Below, piece by piece: positions 22,821 to 32,927 of a stretch of 64,000 nucleotides of DNA. Positions within the stretch are counted from its first letter, which is position 1; each line of letters starts with the position of its first letter. Both the position numbers and the translations under genes were made by a program. The stretch is from Trifolium pratense (lineage: Eukaryota > Streptophyta > Magnoliopsida > Fabales > Fabaceae), in contig NC_060062.1 of assembly GCF_020283565.1 (NCBI RefSeq), positions 59,784,409 to 59,848,408 on the forward strand. Reading direction: 5' to 3'. The notes under the pieces are model-generated. The model had not been told where the DNA came from. It did not search any database and worked only from the letters and a program-made list of their open reading frames with translations.

Positions 22821-25646
22821 ATGTCACGGGAAACGGTGTACGTCAAACAGTGTAAAGGCGTTAATGGGTTAGAGAAGATCATTCTTAAAGAAAATCGTGG
22901 CTTCTCTGCTGAGGTATCTATCAATTTCCAGTTTCAATTTTAAATTAATACCCAAAATTCTCTTCTTCTTCTTCTTTTTTATTTATTTATTTATTTATTT
23001 ACAGATCTTTAATGGTATCACATTTTCACAATTCACGTTCCACAATTGATCTATTTTTCATTCATGATGCATCAATGTATCATATCAATTGCATTTATCC
23101 TTGTTCAAATTTCGCATATATATATATATATATAATCGTCGTCATCATCATCATCATATATATTAACAAACCTAATTATATATAAGAATTATTTTCATTT
23201 GCAGGTGTATTTATACGGAGGGCAAGTTACATCCTGGAAAAATGAACTTGGAGAAGAATTGCTATTTGTTAGTAGTAAGGTAACCAAACTATGTTATCCT
23301 ATTCCAACATAAAAATATGTTTTTGTTTCAAAATGTGCCAAATTATTCTTGTTCAAATGGGTATATGCAATTTCTCATAGTAGATGTAGAGATGGACAAA
23401 AAGATAATGCATGAAATAAATAGACTTGGGAGACAAAAAGAGAGGATGCAAAACTATTTTCATTAACAGGTTTGATATAGATAAGACATAGTAGAATGCT
23501 ATTAAGAATTTAATTTTACAAGTCATTAATGGAAAAGCCATAGTAGAATGCTATCAATGACATGAAATAAATTATTTTGTTTTAATATTTTTTTGTGTTA
23601 GTGGATTCAACTTGTGACTAAAATTTGCATATGTAGCTATTTCCTTTTGTTTGATGTCATTGAAGTTCATTCATTACTGGAATCATTGCAGGCTAATTTT
23701 AATCCTCCGAGATCTATACGCGGAGGCATTCCAATATGTTTTCCTCAAGTATGTGTATTTTATGAAGCTTCTATGTTTTCATTCGTTGTTTGTTTCTTTA
23801 AGTACTGTATATCCATATGCAGTTCTCAAACCTTGGTTCTCTTGAACATCATGGATTTGCAAGGAACAAGTTGTGGACCTTAGATCCTAATCCTCCTCCA
23901 TTTCCAACAAGTAGCAAGAGTAGAGCTTTCATTGATTTGCTTCTTAAAAACTCCGAAGATGATTCAAAGAATTGGCCTCATAGGTGTGTGTATCGATATA
24001 TAGTTGAACATGTTGGGTTTCAAAACACACACACACACACACACGATTGGACACAGTAGGCACAAGTTGAGTCTATCAATCTATGAAACCTTATCAATGA
24101 GTTTATGCACAGAGAAGCTAAATGCACACACTATGAACACTTATGAAAAAAATAAAAAGAAAATGATGAATTGAAGAAGATTAATATAGGGAAGAGTCAC
24201 AACACATGTTATTCAAATTTGATCAATGATACAAGGTATATATAGCTATATCACTAACTAGCTTCCCTAATTTTTCTCAACTCCTTAACAAACTCTTCTA
24301 ACTGAATTTGTGACTTATAACAAACTCCTAAAACTTTAACAAAACTGTTACTTGTGTTACAAGCAACTGACACAGACAACAATGAATTACAGAACATAAA
24401 TAAATTACCTATGTAATTGTCAAAAAAATGAACTTAATATTCTCCTTTTTCTGTTGCATTTATATGTATTATATTTTGTAGTGATAATTTGGATTAAAAG
24501 AAAATTTTATTATTATTGCTTGTAGATATGAGTTTCGCCTAAGGATAGCTTTGGGACCTACAGGAGATTTGATGTTGACATCCCGTATTCGAAATACAAA
24601 TACAGATGGAAAATCGTTTACCTTCACATTTGCCTATCATACATACCTCTATGTTACCGATATCAGGTTTTGTTGTGACATGTTCATTTTTTTCATACAT
24701 AAATATCAATATCTTTCTGCCTTATATCAATGGTGAAAATCAATCAAGTGACAAATGAAACTGCTCTTGCCTTGTTTTCTCTTTAAATAATTTTTCTCAT
24801 TTATTATTAAAGTACATATTGTCTAATTTTACCGGTAAAACGTGGAAAATATATGATTGGTCAATGACTATTTTTTAAATAGTTCAAATTTTGATATTGA
24901 TGAATATATTAATCATCATTTAATTGTACTATATCACTTACTTTTTTTAATCTTCTAATATATTTGTGACTGGTACTGGTTGCAAGTGCAAACTAACTTT
25001 CACTTTGCTTATGTTCAGTGAAGTTCGAATAGAGGGACTAGAGACATTAGATTATCTAGACAACTTGAAGAATAGGGAACGATATACAGAACAAGGAGAT
25101 GCTATAACATTTGAATCTGAAGTGAGTAGTATATGTCATCAATGGCGTAGTTTCTTCTTATGTTGTTAAATTTGATTAGTTCAACTTTGTAACTCTTTCA
25201 ATATTTGTTTGTTTAGGTGGACAAAGTGTATGTAAGCACTCCCACAAAAATCGCTATCATAGACCATGAAAGGAAGAGAACTTTTGAAATACGAAAAGAT
25301 GGACTTCCTGATGCTGGTTAGTTTGTTTATCAATACTTATGTGCGTGCACGAGGATTATGATAAAATGTGATATATTATGTATCTCGGAATTGGTTTTTA
25401 TGTTATTTTTTTATTGAAATAATGAATATAGTGGTATGGAACCCATGGGACAAGAAAGCAAAGACCATAACTGATATGGGGGATCATGAGTACAAACATA
25501 TGTTGTGTGTTCAGCCTGCTTGTGTAGAAAAAGCAATTACTCTCAAACCTGGTGAAGAATGGAAAGGAAGACAAGAAATATCTGCAGTTCCTTCAAGTTA
25601 CTGTAGTGGTCAACTAGATCCACGAAAAGTACTTCTCCATTTTTAG
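22821..25646 (+). CDS. Glucose-6-phosphate 1-epimerase (aldose 1-epimerase family)
   Basis: Interconverts the alpha and beta anomers of glucose 6-phosphate (EC 5.1.3.15). Eight exons: 22821-22913, 23205-23279, 23692-23748, 23823-23983, 24526-24666, 25019-25121, 25217-25316, 25432-25646. The frame closes exactly, giving 314 residues, the usual size for this eukaryotic family. Visible features: the N-terminal VYLYGGQVTSWKNELGEE block, then RGGIPICFPQFSNLGSLEHH with HGFARN after it, the probable catalytic His in FAYHTYLYV, and the late VVWNPWDKKAK and EYKHMLCVQPACVE blocks, where the Glu is the likely general base. There is no transit peptide, so a cytosolic site is likely. Intron 4 is the longest and holds a (CA)n run at 24025-24043. 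The start is the only ATG ahead of a conserved exon 1. Confidence 0.92.
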
Positions 25647-25649
25647 GAG

Positions 25650-27000
25650 ATGAAGTGTGTGTGTTCAGTTGCTTGAGCTAGAGAGATGAAGTGGATTATT
25701 GTAGATTTTGCACAACTTTTGCAATGGCTTATAATTTGAGATTTGCAGAACTTTTCCATTTAGAATATAGAACACTGCACCTTTAGATACATATATCATA
25801 TTTCATTTTAAAATATAGCAAATGATAATGAGTGTCTTAAGGACATTGTTTAACTTGTCTAATAATGCAAGTTCTTCTAAGTTGTGTTATTCATACATTG
25901 GAAATAAATATATTAACTTTTTGATGAATAATAACTTTATTTATGATACTTGCACTATGTTTTTTATGCACTCAGTATCAAAAACATTTAAGTATGAAGA
26001 AAGCTAACATGTGTCCTAAGGGTGCATGTTAAGGAACTTAATATAGAAATAATGGCCTTAAAAGTATTATCTGTCTATAACCCCTCTCGTAATAGGATTT
26101 TCTACTCTTTTTTTCCTACCAAGTTCTCGAATCTTGACCTTGACCTTTCTTCCTCCCTTATTTCATTGTAAAAGTCTTTCTTAGAATTTATCTGAACCTT
26201 AATATCACATGAGATCAACAGATATTTCTTGATTAAGTTTGAGTTCATATTTCATATATTCTTTCACTTTCATCAAAGTTATTCTAAATATTTCATTAAG
26301 TTTGAGTTCATACTTTTTTTTTCCTTTCTTTTCATTAGAACCATAGTATTATTACAATACTTTAATTTTTTGTGCAAACTGATTTCTATATGTTTTCTCC
26401 ATCAAAGATAATCATATTGCTCTAATGAAGATAATCTTGTTTGATATGCGAAAATAAAAGCATGATTTCCTTCTATTTTTCATAAAACATTCTTTAGGGT
26501 GAAAAAGGAAAATTGTCAAAGTGGAAGTAAAGGCCCAATGGGCATGGGAGTCAGGGAAGTAGATAGACCCAGGCCCATTTAACCAATAGAGAATCAAAAT
26601 GATTGCAGCCACATGATGGTGTGGTTGGTGATGAAAAGGATTTAGGTCTCATGGTTCTTTTTCCCTCTTTGAATTTTACGTTTTTGCCTTTCAATAAAAA
26701 TTTTGGTTGTTACGAATCCAATTTTTTTTGCCTTAAAAAAAAAATTGATTTCTGTTAACCGAATTTTCCCTGAATTTGAACTAGAAAAAACTTCGATTTC
26801 TGCGAACCGAAGTTTTTAGCAAGGGCAAAATTGAAATATTTGGGGATATAAAAGATATCTCGGAGGCCTAGAGAAAAAACATATGATAATAGAGTAGAAG
26901 ATTTCCGTCCAAATGAGAAAAAACCACTTCATCCCATTGAAATGGTCTTATGGTAGGTAAAAAGAAAAATACCAAAATTATAATCCTTTGATTTAGAAAA
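25650..27000. other. Intergenic, no gene seen
   Basis: 3' flank of the epimerase gene, then AT-rich spacer. The sequence at about 26530-26590 has two GGCCCA-type motifs, found in some plant promoters, but no gene follows closely. Confidence 0.4.
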
Positions 27001-27013
27001 AGAAATAATCACC

Positions 27014-27020
27014 ACCAACC
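27014..27020 (+). promoter_or_regulatory. AC element (ACCAACC), distal
   Basis: An exact ACCAACC, the AC-II form bound by R2R3-MYB regulators of phenylpropanoid genes, about 720 bp before the 4CL start codon. Confidence 0.45.
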
Positions 27021-27183
27021 AAACCAAAAATACTTTCCCATTTATTTTTACCCCATCAATTTTCATAGGTTTTAGTGAAAATGAATTTTTATTGACAATT
27101 TTAACCATTAATTTTTTTATCGAACAACTTATAAATAAAATAAAATGTCCATTTTATGAATTTTGTAATATAAATTGTTTGAT

Positions 27184-27201
27184 GTATTCACCAAAAAAAA
27201 A
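27184..27201 (+). mobile_element. Micro-retroposon (18 bp) with 12-bp duplication
   Basis: The insert gtattcacc plus poly(A) lies between perfect copies of aaattgtttgat (27172-27183, 27202-27213), in the 4CL upstream region. Confidence 0.75.
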
Positions 27202-27359
27202 AAATTGTTTGATATTAATCTGATAATTTCCCAAAGTGTTTTTTTTAGCAAACAATTTTCTAAAAATACACAACAAATTTTTGTTTGTTATTTTTTGTAC
27301 AACCACAACGAGATTATTTATACTAGAGAATTATTTGTATTTTAACTCATGCCACTCTC

Positions 27360-27379
27360 TGCTTCAAAAAAAAAAAAAA
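27360..27379 (+). mobile_element. Micro-retroposon (20 bp) with 15-bp duplication
   Basis: The insert tgcttc plus poly(A) is flanked by actcatgccactctc (27345-27359) and actcatgtcactctc (27380-27394), one mismatch in 15. Confidence 0.75.
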
Positions 27380-27411
27380 ACTCATGTCACTCTCATCAAC
27401 TACTTTCTTTT

Positions 27412-27427
27412 TTTTTTTTTGATAATA
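27412..27427 (-). mobile_element. Micro-retroposon (16 bp) with 18-bp duplication
   Basis: Poly-T then gataata, flanked by perfect copies of catcaactactttctttt (27394-27411, 27428-27445). It starts exactly where the previous micro-insertion's duplication ends, so two events are stacked within 100 bp of the 4CL promoter. Confidence 0.75.
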
Positions 27428-27506
27428 CATCAACTACTTTCTTTTGACCAAAGAGATTCTTAAAATAAAATGTACATTATATATGTTACATATTCATACC
27501 TCCCCC

Positions 27507-27530
27507 ACCTACCATATGCTATATATTAAA
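27507..27530 (+). promoter_or_regulatory. 4CL core promoter: AC element next to TATA box
   Basis: ACCTACC (AC-I form) at 27507-27513 lies just before a TATA-like tatatattaaa at 27520-27530, about 205 bp before the start codon. AC elements close to the TATA box are known in PAL and 4CL promoters and respond to MYB factors controlling lignin and phenylpropanoid genes. A further ACCAACC is at 27577-27583. Transcription start is not visible. Confidence 0.6.
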
Positions 27531-27735
27531 TAATTTCCTTTACCAATTTTTTTGGAATTGTCCATTTTGTCCCTTCACCAACCACGACCAAAGTTTAACA
27601 AATTCCCATGTGGTTGGCTACATTCACATCACCTTAACCATAACAAGTCCTATATTACAAGTGTCAGTTCTTCTTCTTTGTGAAAGAAATAGCTTAAGCA
27701 ACAACACAAATCTCATTAATCAAATAATCAAAATC

Positions 27736-30700
27736 ATGACTATCCAAAAAATTGAAGAGTTCATTTTCAAATCCAAGCTTCCTGATATCTACATTCCAAA
27801 GCACCTTCCTCTTCATTCATATTGCTTTGAGAATTTATCAGAGTATGGATCACGTCCATGCCTCATTGATGCCCCAACCGGCGAAATCTACACCTACTAT
27901 GATGTTGAACTCGCTTCACGAAGAGTCGCATCCGGTCTCAACAAATTAGGTATCGGACAAGGCGATGTCATCATGGTTCTTCTCCCTAATTGTCCGGAAT
28001 TTGTGTTTTCTTTTCTCGGTGCTTCTTTTCGTGGCGCTGTAATGACCGCTGCGAATCCTTTCTTTACCTCAGCTGAAATTGCTAAACAAGCAAAAGCCTC
28101 CAATGCTAAGTTGCTTGTAACACAAGGTTGTTACTTTGACAAAGTTAAGGATTTAGAAAATGTGAAGCTGGTTTTTGTGGACTCTTTACCAGAAGGAGAA
28201 AATCATATGCATTTCCGTGAGCTGGCTCAAGCTGATGAGAATGAAATTGAAGAGGTAATAATGATCATATTGATGCAAATTTAAGAGTATTTTCTATTGG
28301 TGACAATTTGCCTAAAGTAACATATTACTTCATCTATCTCATAAAAATTATGATTTGGTTTTAAATATAATATTGATTATTATTTTTACAATTTTAGGAT
28401 CTAATTAATACTATTTGTTAAAAAATATTATTTTCTTTATTTTAACTTTTTCTAAATTTGTATTAAATGACCTAATGTGAAGTGCGGGGTTTCGAATCCT
28501 GGACATTTCACTTATTTACCTTTTAAGCGTGAAATTTTAAGCCAGTAAACTACTTGACAAAAAAATTACTAGTCCTAGTTAATTCTATCTCTCTAATTTC
28601 CTCTACTCTTGTAAATTTGAACAGGCAAAGATAAACCCTGATGATGTAGTTGCTTTGCCATATTCTTCTGGTACAACAGGACTACCTAAAGGTGTTATGC
28701 TAACACACAAAGGATTAGTGACAAGTGTAGCACAACAAGTTGATGGTGAAAATCCAAATCTATATTACCATTCTGAGGATGTGATACTCTGTGTTCTTCC
28801 CATGTTTCATATCTACTCACTCAACTCTGTTTTGCTCTGTGGTTTGAGAGCCAAAGCTTCAATTCTGTTAATGCCAAAGTTTGATATTAATGCATTTTTT
28901 AGCCTTGTTCATAAATACAAAGTCACTATTGCTCCTGTTGTGCCTCCAATTGTCTTGGCTATTTCTAAGTCACCTGAACTTGATAACTATGATCTTTCAT
29001 CAATAAGAGTGTTGAAATCTGGTGGTGCTCCACTTGGTAAGGAACTTGAAGACACTGTTAGGGCCAAATTTCCTAAAGCCAAACTAGGACAGGTAATTTA
29101 TATTACTATATTAATTAATTATTTATTAATGAATGTGTTAATTTTATTATTTATTTTTTGTCAAGTAGTCTAGTGGCTAGAAAATCCACCTTAAAGGTGA
29201 ATAAGTGAAGTGTCCCGGGTTCGAACCCGAACTCCTACACATATAGTGCGATGTCCCTACCAACTGAGCTAAGCTGACGGGGACGTGTTAATTTATATGA
29301 TGTAGTAATAGTAGTAATTAATTGAGTGTTGATTATTGAATAATTATAGGGATATGGGATGACAGAGGCAGGTCCAGTTTTATCAATGTGTTTGTCATTT
29401 GCAAAAGAAGCAATAGATGTGAAACCGGGTGCATGTGGAACTGTTGTCAGAAATGCTGAGATGAAAATTGTTGATCCTGAAAATGATTCTTCTTTGCCTC
29501 GTAATCAACCTGGTGAAATTTGTATTAGAGGAGACCAAATCATGCAAGGTACTACTCCTATACAATTTATTATTATGTTATGCAGCCTCTATTATATTTT
29601 TTTATTATGTCAACGTAGTTGAAATGTCTTGATCTGTCATGTGATGTTTTTGCACTCTTTGTTGTATAAAAAAAAAAATTCATTTATGTGTATTAACTAT
29701 TAAGTTATCCATAGGTTATAGATCAACCAATATATGTCAAAATTGTCGAAATTTTCATTTATGTGTATTAGGTTTCATGTAATTTTTATAAATTCTCCCA
29801 ACCTAAAATAAATCTGGTTAACATACTACTGCTAGTAGCTTAAGAAATCATTACATATTTTAACTTAATTAAGTCCAAAAAATACATGGTGCACAAGTAA
29901 TATTACTATTTTGGTCTTGGGGCTTTCCTTTTCAAAGGTTGGTGGCTTGCGTGATTGGAAATTTTGGGGTGAGGCTAATTACTACGTCCCAAAATATAAG
30001 TCAGCCCCACCAATAATGGTCACAAACTCACAATTAGCAGACCTTTTATCTCTAAATTAAAGCCAATTAAATTAACCAACATGGATAATATAGGTCGTTA
30101 CATTGCACAAGTTGGTATTGTCTTTCTTTGTTTATTTTATTTTTAAAATTGTTTTTTTACCATAATTTTTTTTTTTGCTTATAATGAGTTGTGAATCGAA
30201 CTCAGGACCTTTAATGTGTTACTCAAATCTCTCACCCTTAGACTAAACATAATGACTTTTTTACCACATATTTTATAAACACCTAAACAAAAACATTTTT
30301 TTTAATTATTTAATTAAATGCACCTTGTATTTATTGGTCGTCCACACACACCAAACATTTCAATCCTTTGAAGTCTCTATACCTAGTTACCTACCTTTGA
30401 CTAAGGTTGAAAACGTGAAACATGTAGGAGTATGTATTCAAACCCGTCAACAGATCATGCATTTTGTCAACTATTGATAAAAGTACTTGTCAAAGCTAAA
30501 ATACAATTACTACATAGAAAAGTCATATTTGAAATATGAATCATTGGAGGATTGCATGCCAACCAACCACGTAATTAATTGTATATTAAAAATGCAACTA
30601 AAATCTTTATGTTGAATTAACATGATTAGTATTATATATATATATAGGTTATCTAAACGACCCAGAAGCAACAAGGAGAACAATAGACAAAGAAGGTTGG

Positions 30701-31690
30701 TTGCACACGGGTGACATTGGTTACATTGACAATGATGATGAATTGTTCATAGTTGATAGACTTAAAGAATTGATTAAATACAAAGGTTTTCAAGTTGCTC
30801 CAGCTGAACTTGAAGCCATTATTCTCTCCCATCCTCATATCTCTGATGTTGCTGTTGTCCCGTAAGTGCATGCCTCTATTCTATTCTATTCTATTCTATA
30901 CCCCCACATTCTCCTTTATTTAATTATTCATTTTTCTTAATTTCTTGCATTGCATACATTAATTGACGGTGTAAAATTTAAAATTTATACCATTAAACTA
31001 TATAAATTAAATGTTTTATTTTTTATATACTCATCGTCATCGCATTTCACCTAACAAAATAAATCCTTCATATTTTGTTTTTCCAGAATGCTGGATGAAG
31101 CTGCTGGTGAGGTCCCAGTTGCATTTGTTGTGAGATCAAATGGAAATATCGAGACAACTGAGGATGAAATTAAGAAGTTTGTCTCTAAACAGGTAATTTT
31201 GCTCGGCTCAAATTTTTTTATAGTTAAGTAGTATAGTTGCTAAATTCACATATGTAAGTATGATCAAGAAACGAGGAAATTAAAGATTCGAATTCCAACC
31301 CCTCTATAAAATGTTTCTGCAACTGATCAGCTACATTAACGGGGTAGCCCAACTAAATACTAGTCGATACCGAAAGTGAATTCCAAAGCAAAGCAAGCAT
31401 AAATTTTATAGAAAAATGTTTTTATAGGTCTTTGTTTAAGATTAAAAATAATAATAATATATTTTGACAAATAATAAAAAATAATTTTTCCCTCTGATTT
31501 ATTACTCTAAATAAAGATATGAATCTAGTAACATTTTGTATTGATGTATTCTTTGTGCATATATGCGCAGGTGGTGTTTTACAAAAGAATAAACAGAGTA
31601 TTCTTCATTGATGCCATTCCAAAGTCACCCTCAGGCAAAATATTAAGAAAGGACCTAAGGGCTAAGCTTGCAGCTGGTGTTCCAAATTAA
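27736..31690 (+). CDS. 4CL: 4-coumarate:CoA ligase
   Basis: Activates 4-coumarate and related cinnamic acids to CoA thioesters through an acyl-AMP intermediate (EC 6.2.1.12), the branch point to lignin and flavonoids; cytosolic. Six exons: 27736-28254, 28625-29092, 29350-29548, 30648-30861, 31087-31192, 31571-31690. They give 541 residues, the normal length. Box I ([10 protein letters not shown], 187-196) and box II (GEICIRG, 384-390) are intact. The [10 protein letters not shown] block and the terminal catalytic Lys525 in PSGKILRK are present. The start ATG follows an AC-element promoter. An upstream in-frame ATG at 27610 would add 42 residues that do not fit the family. Introns 1, 2 and 5 each hold a family B SINE. 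Whether it belongs to the lignin or flavonoid class cannot be settled without a tree. Confidence 0.95.
28468..28565 (+). mobile_element. SINE fragment, family B, in 4CL intron 1
   Basis: Plus-strand copy: B-box-like gtttcgaatcctgga, then tttcacttatttacc, and a tail gtaaactacttgac plus poly(A). The 5' tRNA part is missing. It is the inverted counterpart of the copy in intron 2. Confidence 0.65.
29148..29284 (-). mobile_element. tRNA-derived SINE, family B, in 4CL intron 2
   Basis: On the minus strand it has a good A box (tagctcagttgg), a B box (gggttcgaacccg), then cacttcacttattcacc and the tail agactacttgac plus A's. Flanks gtgttaatttta-like at 29135 and gtgttaatttatat at 29285 suggest an imperfect target duplication. 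It is the best preserved family B copy in the window. Confidence 0.75.
30871..30898. repeat. (CTATT)n repeat in 4CL intron 4
   Basis: About five pentanucleotide units just after the exon 4 donor site. Confidence 0.8.
31213..31350 (-). mobile_element. tRNA-derived SINE, family B, in 4CL intron 5
   Basis: Minus strand: gtagctgatcagttgcagaa (A-box-like), then ggaattcgaatc (B-box-like), then ctatactacttaac and poly(A). It is more diverged than the intron 2 copy. Confidence 0.6.
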
Positions 31691-32277
31691 ACATTAATCA
31701 ATTCATTTTTCATATTACAACTAGTATTTTTATTCACGGCTGGCTTGTTCCAAATTCAACATGCTCAATTTCAGACCTTGTTGTTAATTATTATTACTAG
31801 TAGTATATACATTTGATTAAAACAACATATATGATCATTATGATTGATTACTGCTATATGGTTAAACTCTTCAACTACTAGCGATTCACATGTTTTACAC
31901 TGGACCAAAATATCAAGCAAGTATAACAATTTGATCCATTCATTCATATTGAATTTGTCAGGCACAAAACCGACTTAAAAGGTGAAGACTCCTCTCATAA
32001 TTTATAAATACATGTCCGTGTAATATCTCATTCAAATGCGAGACTCTTATCCATTAGCGTAACACAAGGACAACAATAAACTAGAGCTAGCAAGATACCA
32101 ATTCCTCAGCATCCCTGATATTATGCAGTAACATCAAGTACATTTACCTCCAAACTCTTCTTCAATCGCTTTGAAACAAACACTCATAACTGCGCCTTGA
32201 ACTGATTTCATAACGACCAATTAAGCCAGCCTGGACAATTTGCTCTCTAATGTTTCACTAAAAGGCATATTAACAAT

Positions 32278-32428
32278 GTCCACAAATCCTAACTCAACTG
32301 ACAGAAATGTCGAAATTGTTAGTCTCGGACGTTAGGACCGGGGTTCGAACCCCGGTCACTCCACTTTGTGTGTGTTAGAGTTTTCAATGGCTGGCTTTGT
32401 CATTTCATTTATAGACGAAAAAAAAAAA
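32278..32428 (+). mobile_element. tRNA-derived SINE, family A, with 13-bp duplication
   Basis: Starts tccacaaatcctaactcaac and has the B box gggttcgaaccccgg, then a body ending gtcatttcatttatagacg and poly(A). Flanks are gcatattaacaat (32265-32277) and gcatattaataat (32429-32441), one mismatch. A second copy lies in opposite orientation at 55996-56137. Confidence 0.85.
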
Positions 32429-32712
32429 GCATATTAATAATTAAGAAAAATACTTATTATGCACATATTAGGTGAAAGGACCTAATCATAATCGTAGAAG
32501 TATACACCATCCAGTCCACTATAGGGAACTCTTATTCATTAATTATGATTTAAGTTATTAATTAAAGCACACATGTCACTGTCCAGACTCCTACAATACT
32601 CATGTTGTCTCCTTGAGTTAGCTTTTACATTTTGGATTCATTGATACAGCCTATTTCCTTTTCCTTTCATTTGGTACGGTTTAACAACAAATGTTTCAAA
32701 AAACAACAATAT

Positions 32713-32725
32713 TTTTTTTATAAAG
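32713..32725 (-). mobile_element. Micro-retroposon (13 bp) with 12-bp duplication
   Basis: The insert tttttttataaag lies between perfect copies of aaacaacaatat (32701-32712, 32726-32737). Confidence 0.7.
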
Positions 32726-32914
32726 AAACAACAATATATTCCTAACCATAAGATATATATAATCGTAGATTTATTAAAATTAGTATCTGTTTGTATGGTC
32801 AATGATATCTAGTAAAATGATGATATTTATTTCATTTGAAGCAGGGTCAGCCCAACAAACTTGTTGGCTTAAAACAAATGTTAATGTAAGGCGTTAAGTA
32901 AAACAATTGGTTTA

Positions 32915-32927
32915 TGAGTAAAAAAAG
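32915..32927 (+). mobile_element. Micro-retroposon (13 bp) with perfect 19-bp duplication
   Basis: The insert tgagtaaaaaaag lies between two perfect copies of aagtaaaacaattggttta (32896-32914, 32928-32946). The duplication is longer than the insert. Confidence 0.85.

Noticed and set aside
27610..27735. Earlier in-frame start for 4CL
   Set aside because: It would add 42 residues not seen in this family; the ATG at 27736 gives the standard 541-residue protein.
4070..32400. tRNA genes at sites with ggttcgaaccc motifs (4110, 29217, 32340 and others)
   Set aside because: They have B-box and sometimes A-box matches, but no paired acceptor or anticodon stems, and they carry poly(A)-type tails and flanking duplications. 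They are SINEs.
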